Origin: Sipunculus nudus
Taxonomy: Eukaryota; Annelida; Sipuncula; Golfingiida; Sipunculidae
Direction of reading: 5' to 3'
NCBI GenBank assembly: GCA_026874595.1
Contig: CM049317.1
Location: 1,107,108 to 1,171,107, forward strand
DNA length: 64,000 bases
Part shown: positions 37,801 to 45,800 of the stretch, piece by piece
Layout of the letters: each line of letters opens with the position of its first letter
How positions within the stretch are numbered: position 1 is the stretch's first letter
Made by a program: the position numbers and the translations under genes
Notes under the pieces: generated by a model
What the model saw: the letters and a program-made list of their open reading frames with translations, nothing else
What the model was told of the DNA's origin: nothing
Database searches by the model: none

Positions 37801-40124
37801 ACGCCTTGCTGTGGTTGTGGCAGTTTTCTGGTACACAACGGTTAACTTTCTTTTATGTTGTCACAGAACGCCTTGCTGTGGTTGTGGCAGTTTTCTGGTA
37901 CACAACGGTTAACTTTCTTTTATGTTGTCACAGAACGCCTTGCTGTGGTTGTGGCAGTTTTCTGGTACACAACGGTTAACTTTCTTTTATGTTGTCACAG
38001 AACGCCTTGCTGTGGTTGTGGCAGTTTTCTGGTACACAACGGTTAACTTTCTTTTATGTTGTCACAGAACGCCTTGCTGTGGTTGTGGCAGTTTTCTGGT
38101 ACACAACGGTTAACTTTCTTTTATGTTGTCACAGAACGCCTTGCTGTGGTTGTGGCAGTTTTCTGGTACACAACGGTTAACTTTCTTTTAAGTTGTCACA
38201 GAACGCCTTGCTGTGGCTGTGGCAGTTTTCTGGTACACAACGGTTAACTTTCTTTTATGTTGTCACAGAACGCCTTGCTGTGGTTGTGGCAGTTTTCTGG
38301 TACACAACGGTTAACGTTCTTTTATGTTGTCACAGAACGCCTTGCTGTGGTTGTGGCAGTTTTCTGGTACACAACGGTTAACTTTCTTTTATGTTGTCAC
38401 AGAACGCCTTGCTGTGGTTGTGGCAGTTTTCTGGTACACAACGGTTAACTTTCTTTTATGTTGTCACAGAACGCCTTGCTGTGGTTGTGGCAGTTTTCTG
38501 GTACACAACGGTTAACTTTCTTTTATGTTGTCACAGATCGCCTTGCTGTGGTTGTGGCAGTTTTCTGGTACACAACGGTTAACTTTCTTTTATGTTGTCA
38601 CAGAACGCCTTGCTGTGGTTGTGGCAGTTTTCTGGTACACAACGGTTAACTTTCTTTTATGTTGTCACAGATCGCCTTGCTGTGGTTGTGGCAGTTTTCT
38701 GGTACACAACGGTTAACTTTCTTTTATGTTGTCACAGAACGCCTTGCTGTGGTTGTGGCAGTTTTCTGGTACACAACGGTTAACTTTCTTTTATGTTGTC
38801 ACAGAACGCCTTGCTGTGGTTGTGGCAGTTTTCTGGTACACAACGGTTAACTTTCTTTTATGTTGTCACAGAACGCCTTGCTGTGGTTGTGGCAGGTTTC
38901 TGGTACGCAATGGTTAACTTTCTTTTATGTTGTCACAGAACGCCTTGCTGTGGTTGTGGCAGTTTTCTGGTACGCAATGGTTAACTTTCTTTTATGTTGT
39001 CACAGAACGCCTTGTTGTGGTTGTGGCAGTTTTCTGGTACGCAATGGTTAACTTTCTTTTATGTTGTCACAGAACGCCTTGCTGTGGTTGTGGCAGTTTT
39101 CTGGTACGCAATGTTTAACTATCTTTTATGTTGTCAAAGAACGCTTTGCTGTGGTTGTGGCAGTTTGCTGGTACGCAATGGTTAACTTTCTTTTATGTTG
39201 TAACAGAACGCCTGGCTGTGGTTGTGGCAGTTTTCTGGTACGCAATGTTTAACTTTCTTTTATGTTGTTACAGAACGCCTGGCTGTGGTTGTGGCAGTTT
39301 TCTGGTACGCAATGGTTAACTTTCTTTTATGTTGTTACAGAACGCCTGGCTGTGGTTGTGGCAGTTTTCTGGTACGCAATGGTTAACTTTCTTTTATTTT
39401 GTTACAGAACGCCTTGCTGTGGTTGTGGCAGTTTTCTGGTACGCAATGGTTAACTTTCTTTTATGTTGTTACAGAACGCCTTGCTGTGGTTGTGGCAGTT
39501 TTCTGGTACACAATGGTTAACTTTATTTTATTTTGTCACAGAATTACTTGCTGTGGTTGTGTCAGTTTTTTGGTACACAATATTTAACTTTATTTTATGT
39601 TGTCACAGAACGCCTTGCTGTGGTTGTGTCAGTTTTCTGGTACATAATGGTAAGCTTATTTTATGTTGTCACAGAACGCCTTGCTGTGGTTGTGTCTAAG
39701 GAAGCCAAGTGACACAGACTGGCAGCATCACTATTGGGCAGATCGTTTCCGGGAGCTGGTAGTCAGAGTACAGCAGAGTGTCCTAGAGAAAAAGATGCCA
39801 TTATTCTTCCATCCTGAGATTAACCTGTTGGCCAGGGTACCAAAGCAAAGGTTGGAACTGTTCCTGACTTTCCTTGGTGAATTCATGACAAGGCCCTTGT
39901 TTTTTTTCGGATCTGATCAAAACCAGAAATCACAGCGAAGTGACAATTCAAATAGAGAACCAGCGTCTCAAGAGAAAGAGCCATCTTACAGAAATAAGGA
40001 ATTTGATTCGTGTCTCCCCTCAGCCTGCTCCGATAACCTTGTAAAGTTTACCGCATCTGACCCCTTCTTTATTCAGCAATGGGAACTCTGTACTAAATCA
40101 AGAATAGCACCACCGCAACCTTGA
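9690..40124 (+). CDS. Gene A: Mab-21 / cGAS-like receptor family protein (3 exons, 453 aa)
   Basis: Joining 9690-10191, 27329-27738 and 39675-40124 gives an uninterrupted 453-residue protein. Residues 59-61 are the nucleotidyltransferase GSS, followed by the metal-binding pair E72 and D74 in DEHDVNV. D202 in YIDVAP fits the third catalytic acid, as in cGAS. The middle exon carries Mab-21 C-terminal-domain features (WYISYAEGE, LRTLKTLNTQHW) and exon 3 adds its last helices (LFFHPEINLL). The family makes cyclic (oligo)nucleotide second messengers after binding nucleic acid; ligand and product cannot be read here. I see no cGAS-type zinc thumb. Residues after about 379 are a polar, low-complexity tail with no membrane helix. 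Introns of 17.1 and 11.9 kb are filled with repeats. All splice sites are GT-AG and their phases match gene B, so the gene looks intact. The first AATAAA I noticed after the stop is at 41275. Confidence 0.88.
10224..10640 (+). repeat. Two tandem 212-bp copies of a TTAACGAG-rich MITE-like repeat
   Basis: Copies begin GGGGCCTGTATCTCGAAGCC at 10224 and 10436. They contain CGTTAA/TTAACG motifs in both orientations. The opening is the inverse of the ends of the repeats at 19620-19640 and 26680-26700, so all belong to one mobile family with inverted termini. They lie just after the gene A exon 1 donor. Confidence 0.7.
10641..11575 (+). repeat. Direct duplication, copy 1 (intron 1 of gene A)
   Basis: This stretch, starting at CACACGTCC...AAAAGACGGTC, is repeated in the same orientation at about 19640-20750. 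Shared landmarks include AACACACGCAGTAGC, GCGCCACAGTCTGTAGAATG and ATTGTTCTAAATATGAATTTA. No protein is apparent. Confidence 0.75.
12190..12244. repeat. (TA)n microsatellite
   Basis: About 27 uninterrupted TA dinucleotides. Confidence 0.95.
13671..13731. repeat. (TA)n microsatellite with one GA interruption
   Basis: About 30 TA dinucleotides with a single G near 13694. Confidence 0.95.
15107..18880 (+). repeat. 33-bp minisatellite, about 114 units, open in several reading frames
   Basis: The unit is 33 bp, built from 11-bp sub-blocks (CAAGCTACTCC, AGTCCCAGTAC, AAGTCCCAGTC). Because 33 is divisible by three, every frame stays open unless a unit carries a stop. This gives KSQSKLLQSQY, PVQVPVQATPV and SPSYSSPSTSP on the plus strand and YWDWSSLDWDL on the minus strand. 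Variants CAGTGCC, TCAGAG and GTCCGTG are scattered. Occasional 11-bp losses (for example near 17310 and 17430) and small indels shift the frame. It lies within intron 1 of gene A and I do not call it coding. Confidence 0.93.
19285..19640 (+). repeat. TTAACGAG-family MITE-like repeat
   Basis: Starts CATGAGATTCCTCTCTGTAA and ends GGGCTTTGAGATACAGGCG. A second copy is at 26450-26700 with the same start and end. The end is the inverse of the start of the repeats at 10224. Confidence 0.65.
19640..20750 (+). repeat. Direct duplication, copy 2
   Basis: The same landmarks as 10641-11575 occur in the same order. This copy has about 170 bp of extra sequence near 20270-20450. Both copies are preceded by TTAACGAG-type repeats, suggesting that the repeat and its flank were duplicated together. 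Confidence 0.75.
20752..20830. repeat. (TA)n microsatellite
   Basis: About 75 bp of TA repeats with a few TG interruptions at the right end. Confidence 0.95.
20831..21900. other. Intron 1 sequence without recognised features
   Basis: AT-rich sequence with no long ORF, tandem repeat or recognised mobile element. Confidence 0.5.
21940..25575 (+). repeat. Dispersed family of about 150-bp repeat units interrupted by a Helitron-like insertion
   Basis: Units share TGCCTGCAGATACTGGCCTG, GGCAGATAATGACCAGTTAC and TTGACC...CTCCTGAACATAGAAAATTTCATG. They occur near 21950-22090, 24275-24395, 24430-24580, 25255-25395 and 25435-25560. A second unit starting AGCTTATATCTC(A/C)GGAAC recurs near 24604, 24861 and 25139. 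The Helitron-like element splits the first two units. Confidence 0.65.
22091..24272 (-). mobile_element. Non-autonomous Helitron-like element, copy 1 (minus orientation)
   Basis: Read on the minus strand, the 5' end is TCTATATATTAATAGCG (24272 downward). The 3' end is a CCGTGC-GTA-GCACGG hairpin (22102-22116), then GGTAATTG and CTAG (22094-22091), followed by T. TC...hairpin...CTAG|T is the classic Helitron layout. A second 5' end of the same sequence lies inside at 22402, so a 312-bp element (22091-22402) is nested in or fused to the 2.18-kb one. No Rep/helicase ORF is present. A second copy in opposite orientation is at 52926-55056. Confidence 0.72.
25576..26449. other. Intron 1 sequence without recognised features
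   Basis: AT-rich sequence with short ORFs only; nothing recognised. Confidence 0.5.
26450..26700 (+). repeat. TTAACGAG-family MITE-like repeat, shorter copy
   Basis: Begins CATGAGATTCTTCTCTATAA, contains GGTCAGGAGCACCGGTTAAC and ends GGTTTCGAGATACAGGAGCC. It is about 100 bp shorter than the copy at 19285. Confidence 0.65.
26878..27060 (+). other. Unrecognised GC-richer open stretch before gene A exon 2
   Basis: This 180-bp block is richer in GC than its surroundings and is open on both strands. The plus frame reads MGDPLRREPLTSEPEAF then FWALDRDLNRWAGMHRARG. I cannot assign it. It may be a remnant of a mobile element or an alternative exon. Confidence 0.2.
27112..27328 (+). repeat. Three decayed copies of the gene A exon 2 start and its 3' splice site
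   Basis: Copies start at 27112, 27187 and 27258, and the real exon at 27329, giving steps of 75, 71 and 71 bp. Each copy contains a GTAG acceptor, an ATACCTGT-like start, GGATATGTGGACGT and the block around GCCAGCCATTAGAGTTGTAC. The 27187 copy is nearly identical to the exon over about 45 nt. Confidence 0.75.
27329..27738 (+). CDS. Gene A exon 2 (third catalytic Asp and Mab-21 C-terminal domain)
   Basis: The acceptor TTATTGTAG ends at 27328 and the donor AAG|GTTGGT begins at 27739. The exon is 410 nt, the same length as gene B exon 2, and encodes 137 residues including the split codon. YIDVAPVIHL, GINLVAKRE and SSYVLK align to the paralogue. Three decayed copies of its first ~55 nt plus acceptor lie directly upstream. 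Confidence 0.88.
27739..28560. other. Start of gene A intron 2, nothing recognised
   Basis: AT-rich sequence with no tandem repeat or ORF of note. Confidence 0.5.
28585..28745 (+). repeat. G-rich minisatellite
   Basis: Imperfect repeats of GGGGGTAGTTGTCC and GGGGTAATTGTC, with a run of about 18 G near 28650-28670. G-quadruplex formation is possible. Confidence 0.75.
28999..29090 (+). repeat. Left inverted repeat of a 5.9-kb element
   Basis: GCAGGCCTGGACAAATT at 28999-29015 is repeated in reverse complement at 34922-34938. Both ends also carry GAAATTGGCGC and GTTACGCAA motifs just inside. The two ends bracket the THAP-type and RFEPL-type remnants. Confidence 0.5.
29337..29352 (+). promoter_or_regulatory. 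Fused CRE/E-box palindrome, left copy
   Basis: GTGACGTCACGTGTGG contains TGACGTCA overlapping CACGTG. An exact inverted copy is at 33435-33450. Each lies about 115-140 bp upstream of the start of one of the two inward-facing ORF remnants. Confidence 0.45.
29479..29670 (+). pseudogene. Remnant resembling the N-terminal part of a P2X7 C-terminal-like domain
   Basis: From the ATG at 29479 the frame reads MSESDCSDVGFENP, then EPFRFEPLARRGEIEGG, a TGA, then an acidic Ser-rich stretch ending GAGTNDW just before GTAATT. The PFRFEPL-type motif followed by an acidic stretch and a Trp before a cysteine-rich exon resembles the P2X7 C-terminal (ZNFX1/P2RX7-like) domain of many invertebrate genes. The Cys-rich continuation was not found. 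The in-frame stop and missing exon suggest a dead copy. Confidence 0.35.
31500..31785 (-). pseudogene. Decayed fragment of a multicopy THAP-associated (transposon-like) protein
   Basis: The minus frame contains KFIVFHSQLKEMISLCP, then CTHEQVILVKETAVQVSEIC, then NNCNLHRKWRSQ. The spacing of Cys residues and the ending KW-SQ resemble a repetitive protein family common in aquatic invertebrates and often fused to THAP domains. Downstream reading soon meets stops, so it is degenerate. The family assignment is from memory of the motif, not a search. Confidence 0.38.
32112..32355 (-). pseudogene. Acidic exon-like fragment, probably of the same THAP-associated element
   Basis: The minus frame reads SGCPVNVSTKNAGVQCSL, then a stretch ending in a run of Asp/Glu. 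A T-x-N-x-x-V-Q-C segment before an acidic linker is typical of the region between the THAP domain and the Cys-rich part in such proteins. It lies between the THAP-like start and the KFIVF fragment in the expected order. Confidence 0.33.
33146..33322 (-). pseudogene. THAP-like zinc-finger N-terminus, probably frameshifted
   Basis: The minus-strand ATG at 33322 begins MTKRGVLGGCNNTNKDSVNV, close to THAP starts (basic residues, one Cys, then an H-x-x-P-like segment). After GKRW the expected VRQRRADW continuation is in another frame, so the copy looks frameshifted; the C-terminal C-x2-H of the domain is not evident. THAP domains bind DNA and occur in several transposases. Confidence 0.4.
33435..33450 (-). 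promoter_or_regulatory. Fused CRE/E-box palindrome, right copy
   Basis: CCACACGTGACGTCAC is the exact reverse complement of 29337-29352, upstream of the minus-strand THAP-like start at 33322. Confidence 0.45.
33560..34740. other. Intron 2 sequence without recognised genes
   Basis: AT-rich, no long ORF; ends in a (CT)n(AT)n microsatellite at about 34749-34812. Confidence 0.5.
34749..34812. repeat. (CT)n(AT)n compound microsatellite
   Basis: About 15 CT followed by about 16 AT dinucleotides. Confidence 0.95.
34845..34938 (-). repeat. Right inverted repeat of a 5.9-kb element
   Basis: This is the reverse complement of the repeat at 28999-29090, with clustered GGTTACGCAA and GGTTGCGCCAATTTC motifs ending in TTTGTCCAGGCCTGC. 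Confidence 0.5.
34960..35645 (+). repeat. 44-bp tandem array in gene A intron 2
   Basis: About 14 diverged units of a 44-bp motif (AGGCAAATTAATAGCTCAGC then TTTACTTTAATATGACAAGG). It abuts the 67-bp splice-site array at about 35645. No coding potential is evident. Confidence 0.8.
35646..39674 (+). repeat. 67-bp tandem array of the gene A exon 3 acceptor and exon start (about 60 copies)
   Basis: The unit is about 67 bp: a pyrimidine-rich stretch, TTTTATGTTGTCACAG, then AACGCCTTGCTGTGGTTGTG, then GCAGTTTTCTGGTACACAAC. The 20 nt after the AG are identical to the start of gene A exon 3, and the last unit runs straight into the true exon at 39675. Central units are almost identical. Edge units vary (CACAATGG, CGCAATGG, GTGTCAG) and one unit near 35783-35800 lacks the acceptor. 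Edge units share GTGTC with the real exon, whereas the homogenised centre has GTGGC. The array lies inside gene A intron 2. Confidence 0.92.
39675..40124 (+). CDS. Gene A exon 3 (Mab-21 C-terminal helices and polar tail)
   Basis: The exon starts AAC GCC TTG CTG TGG (NALLW) after TTGTCACAG and runs 149 codons to TGA. It aligns with gene B exon 3 through KPSD, the FFHPEINLL block and about residue 75 of the exon. After that it is unrelated: a Ser/Asn/Glu/Lys-rich tail with no hydrophobic segment. The acceptor and first ~22 nt are the last unit of the 67-bp array that precedes it. Confidence 0.88.
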   Translation, partial: NALLWLCLRKPSDTDWQHHYWADRFRELVVRVQQSVLEKKMPLFFHPEINLLARVPKQRLELFLTFLGEFMTRPLFFFGSDQNQKSQRSDNSNREPASQEKEPSYRNKEFDSCLPSACSDNLVKFTASDPFFIQQWELCTKSRIAPPQP

Positions 40125-40134
40125 CAACTATTAT

Positions 40135-41100
40135 GTCCCACACACAGCTTTAATCACGTGTTATCTCCCACACACAGATCTAGTCACGTGTTATCTCACA
40201 CGCACAGTTAAAATCACGTGTTTTCTCCCACACACAGCCTTTATTACGTATTATTTCCCACACACAGCTAAAATCATATGTTATCTCCCGCACACAGCTT
40301 TAATTACGTGTTATCTCCCACAAACAGGTGTAATCACGTGTTATCTCCCTCACGCATTTTATGTACGTGTTATCTCCGACAAGCAGCTCTAATAACGTGC
40401 TATCTCCCGCACACAGCTTAATCACGTGTTATCTCCCGCACACAGCTAAAATCACGTGTTATCTCCAACACACAGCTCTAATCGCATGTTATCTCCCGCA
40501 CACAGCTTTAGTCACGCGTTACCTTTCGCACACAGCTTTAATCACGTGTTATCTCCCACACACAGGTCTAATCGCGTGTTATCTCCTACACCTAGCTTAA
40601 ATCACGTGTTTTCTCCCGCACACAGTTTTAATCACGTGTTATCTCCCACACACAGCTTTAATCGCGTGTTATCTCCAGCACACAACTTTAATCACGTGTT
40701 ATCTCCCACAGGCAGCTCTAATCATGTGTTATCTCCTGCACACAGCTGTAATCACGTGTTTTCTCCCCACACAGCTGTAATCACGTGTTTTCTCCCGCAC
40801 ACATTTTTAATCACGTGGTATCTCCCACTCACTTTATTAATCACTTTACCTATACGTTCATCTTTCATCATGTATTATAACCCACACAACACATTACACC
40901 CTACTCAGCTTTAATCACGTGTTACAGCCTGCAAAGCTTCGATCACGTGATATACCCCACATAGCTTTGATCACGTGTGATACTCCACACCGCTTCGGTC
41001 ACGTGTCATAACCCTCATAGATTTCACAACGTGTCATAATCCACACAGCCGTAATCACTGGTTTATGCCCTCACTGCTTTGATCACGTGTTATAACCAAC
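40135..41100 (+). repeat. 30-bp tandem array with an E-box (CACGTG) in most units
   Basis: The unit is CACACAGCTTTAATCACGTG followed by TTATCTCCCA. About 32 units run from just after the gene A stop codon to 41100. Most retain CACGTG; some have CGCGTG or CATGTG, and units become irregular after 40820. It lies in the 3' flank (or 3' UTR) of gene A and 1.2-2.1 kb upstream of the gene B TATA box. Confidence 0.9.
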
Positions 41101-41104
41101 AATT

Positions 41105-41270
41105 GCTATAATGTATATTTTCTCTGACCCTAACCTTAAGGGCATTACACGGGTGTAACCCTGACCCTAAACTTAAGGGTATTACACAGGTATAACCCTG
41201 ACCCTAAACTTAAGGGTTTTACACCGGTATAACCCTGGCCCTTACCTTAAGGGTATTACACGGGTATAAA
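41105..41270 (+). repeat. 37-bp tandem repeat, about four copies
   Basis: Units of CCCTGACCCTAAACTTAAGG followed by GTATTACACGGGTATAA; each contains a CTTAAG palindrome. Confidence 0.8.
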
Positions 41271-41420
41271 AAAAAATAAATGTCTTACATAATCATGCTT
41301 TCCTTGTTTTTTTTACTCTGTTGTTCATCAGTGTAATGTCTAGGGTCGGTGCAGATTCAAAAACTTCTTGAGCAATATAATATATCTTCAAAAATCTACA
41401 GAATAAACCTCACAAATGTG

Positions 41421-41487
<67 letters not shown>

Positions 41488-42240
41488 ATTCCCTGTTACA
41501 GAAGTGAGTTTTCCGAGCAAGCTTGTATAATATTATGTTTACTCGCAGCTCGGACACATACATATACTTAACACACAAAAGTGAAAATTTGCAGTGACAC
41601 GTAACATGACGAAAATTGTTTCCCAGAAACTGATTTTGCGGAAACAAGAAGGTGCTTATTTGCAGAATATGACAACGACCAGCTAGGCGCCCGATTCGCT
41701 TTGTCCATACATTATACACATCACTTGTTTTCAATGTCTATTGTTAATGCGTTCACCCTTATAAAACCTTGGGTGGGATCTGTCGGTGGAAGGCCTGCTA
41801 TTGACGTGCTTTTGTCAGGTTGGAAATGCAGGGTTCAGGTGTGCACCAATAAGGTCAATGGTTTCTGGTTTCTATAGCAATATCTTTCCTAAAAAGAATA
41901 ATAAGGCGCTTGTCTCTTTGTCTCTGTTAAATCTTGATTTAAAAAATAGTCTGAAAAGAAAAAAATGACTATTTTAGAAAGAAACCCCTCTTAATATATC
42001 AATTAAGAATAATAATGTAATTTTGAAATAATCGTTTTCTTCTGTATACTAGGAGTAGGAACTCTTTTTAAGCTCCCTTGAAAAAAAACTGGTTCATGGT
42101 CTGCGGTTTTAGCTGCACTCACGCGAGCTCTGTAAACACGTAGGACCTGTGGTTGTGTTTATCAACCCAGGTCCACTTAACTTGGTGTTCAAAGTCTGAA
42201 CCCGCCACTCCTGTGTCGAGAATTGTAATTTGATCGTTGG
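41271..42240. other. Upstream region of gene B
   Basis: Contains a (TA)n tract at 41423-41484 and AT-rich sequence. AGAAAGAAAC near 41977 is IRF-like but short. No ORF is recognised. Confidence 0.5.
41423..41484. repeat. (TA)n microsatellite
   Basis: About 31 uninterrupted TA dinucleotides. Confidence 0.95.
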
Positions 42241-42270
42241 GGGACCTTCCGCAAAAACAGGATATATAAA
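42241..42270 (+). promoter_or_regulatory. Gene B core promoter: kappaB-like site and TATA box
   Basis: GGGACCTTCC at 42241-42250 fits the NF-kappaB consensus GGGRNNYYCC exactly. TATATAAA follows at 42263-42270. With the usual spacing transcription would begin near 42295, giving a leader of about 80 nt before the ATG at 42375. The match to consensus is seen; use by an NF-kappaB factor is inferred. Confidence 0.6.
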
Positions 42271-42374
42271 ACGCAATCTAGTTTCACAGCCAGGCGACCT
42301 AGTGCGATTAAAGAGGACTCATGGAGATTATCACCAAATCGGTGTGGAGTTGACCTGAACAGGTCGGTCTCACA

Positions 42375-42861
42375 ATGCCGCTGTCAGAGATCTGTAATTG
42401 TCATCTGGAGAAATATTTCAATAAGCACGTGAAGATGGTGGGTTGGGAACTGAATGCGTGCCGTGATTACGCCAGGGGCGTCATTGACAAAATTGTGTGT
42501 AACATTCACAAAACAGACCCGCTCTTCAGTTCCAAACCCGTCCATATCGGCAGCTCCAGGGACGGGCTGAAGGTGATACAGGGAGACGAATACGACGTCA
42601 ACGTCCCCATGCTGTTCCCTTCAGAATGTAAACTAACATTAGATGACACACTCCGTCAGTATAAGCATTTAAATGGTGCTGCATTACGGGGAACCCGTCA
42701 TGAAGACGAGACGAGCCCAGGTTATGTAGGTGTCCGTCTGAACGTCACCCCGCCAGCGATAAAGAAGCTCGTTCACGAGTCGTATCTGATCCCGTCCCTG
42801 GTTCGTCAGCGCTTCAGACGAGCACTGTCTGCGGCCATTAAAAAGACACTCAATAATGGAC
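42375..42861 (+). CDS. Gene B exon 1 (nucleotidyltransferase core)
   Basis: The ATG at 42375 lies about 105 bp after the TATA box and encodes MPLSEI. The donor is GGAC|GTAAGT at 42862, phase 1, as in gene A. The exon encodes 162 residues plus one nucleotide and carries the GSS and ExD motifs. Confidence 0.9.
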
Positions 42862-45800
42862 GTAAGTTGTTCTCAAATAATAAAAATATTCGTAATTTAA
42901 TGAAATTTTAGATACAGATATTGTTACATTTAGCTCATAGAATAATTCAAATGATCGAAGCATAAGTTTAAAGTGATATTCAATTGCTCTGACGCAACAG
43001 TGAGCACAAATTTAGAGAGCCATGAAATCACAATACCATTTTGACTTATTTATTTGATTTATTTTGATCTTAAAACAGGATTGGCATTTCATAATAGAGT
43101 GACAACAGGATAATGATAATAATAGACATTCAGTTTACGACCACCAACGGGACCTCGATAAAGTAATCGCATATTGAGGTGGTCGTCAAAGCGAAGTCTT
43201 GTATAAAAAGCAAAAAAAAAAAAAGTAAATAAAAAAATTGGTACCTTGAACAAGTGGTGATTTTAAGGTGGTTACCAAAATGAGGTCGTTAAGCGAGGTT
43301 TTACTATACGTGAAAATGATCTAAATGACTTAGTTAATGTTGATCTCATGATTGCAGATACATGTCTGGGTTACCTACAACTACCGCCAACCGGTCCCGC
43401 AGAAAGAGTGGTTCTCAACCCGAGCTCTGAGAAAGAAATATCAACCAAAATCTATATAGACTTTGCCCCCTCCATTCATCTAAATCCCTCCAAGGAACTA
43501 CTAAAATGGTGGCCAATTCTGGGTTCCAAAGATGGCTGCTGGCCGGAGACTCATATCAAGAAAGAGGTTCGTTCACTGGGAATAAATCTGGTGGCCAAGC
43601 GAGACTACGGATGGTACGTGTCGTACGCGGAGGGAGAGAGCAGACTCGTGTTACATATGTTAAAGGACGTGTCATGTAGGAAGCAGGCGCTCCGCATCCT
43701 AAAAACCCTTAACACCCAGTACTGGAGCAGAGATGGGGACGCCTTGATAAGCTCGTACATACTCAAGGTACTGGTACAACACACGGGGTGTGTTGTACCC
43801 ACGTAGTACACCCGTGTGTTGTACCCACATAGTACACCCCGTGTGTTGTACCCATGTAGTACACCCCGTGTGTTGTACCCCCGTAGTACACCCCGTGTGT
43901 TGTACCCACGAAGTACACCCCGTGTGTTGTACCCACGAAGTACACCCCGTGTGTTGTACCCACGTAGTACAACCCGTGTGTTGTTCCCACGTACTTCACC
44001 TCGTGTGTTGTACCCACATAGTACAGCCCGTGTTGTACCCACGCAGTACACCCCGTGTGTTTTACCCACGTAGTACACCCGTGTGTTGTACCCACGTAGT
44101 ACACCCGTGTGTTGTTCCTACGTAGTACAGCCCGTGTGTTGTACAGACGTGGTACACCCGTGTGTTGTTCCCACGTAGTACACCCCGTGTGTTGTACCCA
44201 CGTAGTACACTTCGTGTGTTGTACCCACATAGTACAGCCCGTGTGTTGTACCCACGTAGTAAACCCCGTGTGTTGTACCCACATACACACGGGGTGTACT
44301 ACGTGGGTACAACACACGGGGTATACTACGTGGGTACAACACACGGGGTGTACTACGTGGGTACAACACAAAGGCTGTACTACGTTGGTACAACACACGG
44401 GCTGTACTACATGGGTACAACACATGGGCTGTACTACATGGGTACAACACACGGGGTGTACTACGTGGGTACAACACACGGGCTGTACTTCGTGGGTACA
44501 ACACACGGGCTGTACTACGTGGGAACAAAACACGGGTGTACTACGTGGGTACAACACAGGGGGTGTACTACGTTGGTACAACACACGGGTGTATTTCGTG
44601 GGTACAACACACGGGGTGTACTACATGGGTACAACACGGGCTGTACTACGTGGGCACAACACACGGGGTGTTCTACTTGGGTACAACACACGGGCTGCAC
44701 TACATGGGTACAACACATGGGGTGTACTACGTGAGTACAACACACGGGCTGTACTACGTCGGTACAACACACTGGGTGTACTATGTGGGTACAACACACG
44801 GGGTGTACTACGTGGGTACAACACATGGGTGTACTACGTGGGTACAACACACGGGGTGAACTACGTGGGTACAACACACGGGGTGTACTACGTGGGTACA
44901 ACACACGGGGTGAACTACGTGGGTACAACACACGGGCTGTACTACGTGAATACTACACACTGGGTGTACTACGTGGGTACAACACATCGGCTGTACTAAG
45001 TGGGAACAACACACGGTTGTATTACATGGGTACAACACACGGGGTGTACTGTGTGGGTACAACACGGGCTGTACTATGTGGGTACAACACAGGGGGTGAA
45101 CTACGTGGGTACAACACACGGGGTGTACTATGTGGGTACAACAGACGGGGTGTACTACGTGGGTACAACACACGGGGTGTACTACGTGAGTACAACACAC
45201 GGGCTGTACTACGTGGATACAACACACGGGGTGTACTCCGTAGGTACAACACACGGGGTGTACTACGTGGGTACAACACATGGGGTGTACTACGTGAGTA
45301 CAACAAACGGGCTTTACTACGTGGATACAACACAAGGGGTGTACTACGTGGGTACAACACACAGGGTGTACTACGTGGGTACAACACAGGGGTGTACTAC
45401 GTGGGTACAACACACGGGCTGTAAGGCGAGGGTTTGTTATGGGTTCATAACTGAAATGAGATTTATGGTGATCCTCTTATAGAAAAGCGTAGCAAAGGTA
45501 CATTAGGATATTCGCAAAATAAACAGAGAAAATCGAGTCAATTAAAAAAATGTCTTACCAATAATGGTTAATAAACTGTTCTGGAGCAAAAATAATAAAT
45601 AATATAGGAGTGTTCTAATAAGGAAATTGCTAAGATTTCAGCTCCTGTTGATTTTCTGTAGCCTGCCACGCTGTCATGTTTATCTTTTGTCGTTTGACCC
45701 TGTCCTTGACCTTATTCATATTAGTTGTCCTTTGATTATTGTCCCAAATTAATTATAGTGAATATTGTTTCCATAATTTCCATTTAAAAAAGTGGTTTAA

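Noticed and set aside
35846-39699. Dozens of overlapping 63-codon ORFs beginning MLSQNALLW
   Set aside because: They are the same 67-bp unit read through three units to the same stop; they are a by-product of the splice-site array.
41105-41270. Telomere-like CCCTAA repeats
   Set aside because: CCCTAA occurs only once per 37-bp unit and is not tandem, so this is a minisatellite, not an interstitial telomere.
41396-41734. ORFs with long YIYIYI runs
   Set aside because: Translation of TA microsatellites; the same pattern recurs at every TA tract in the window.
43763-45482. Long ORFs of YYVGTTHGV and its complement on both strands
   Set aside because: The 27-bp period keeps all frames open and the array lies in an intron of gene B.
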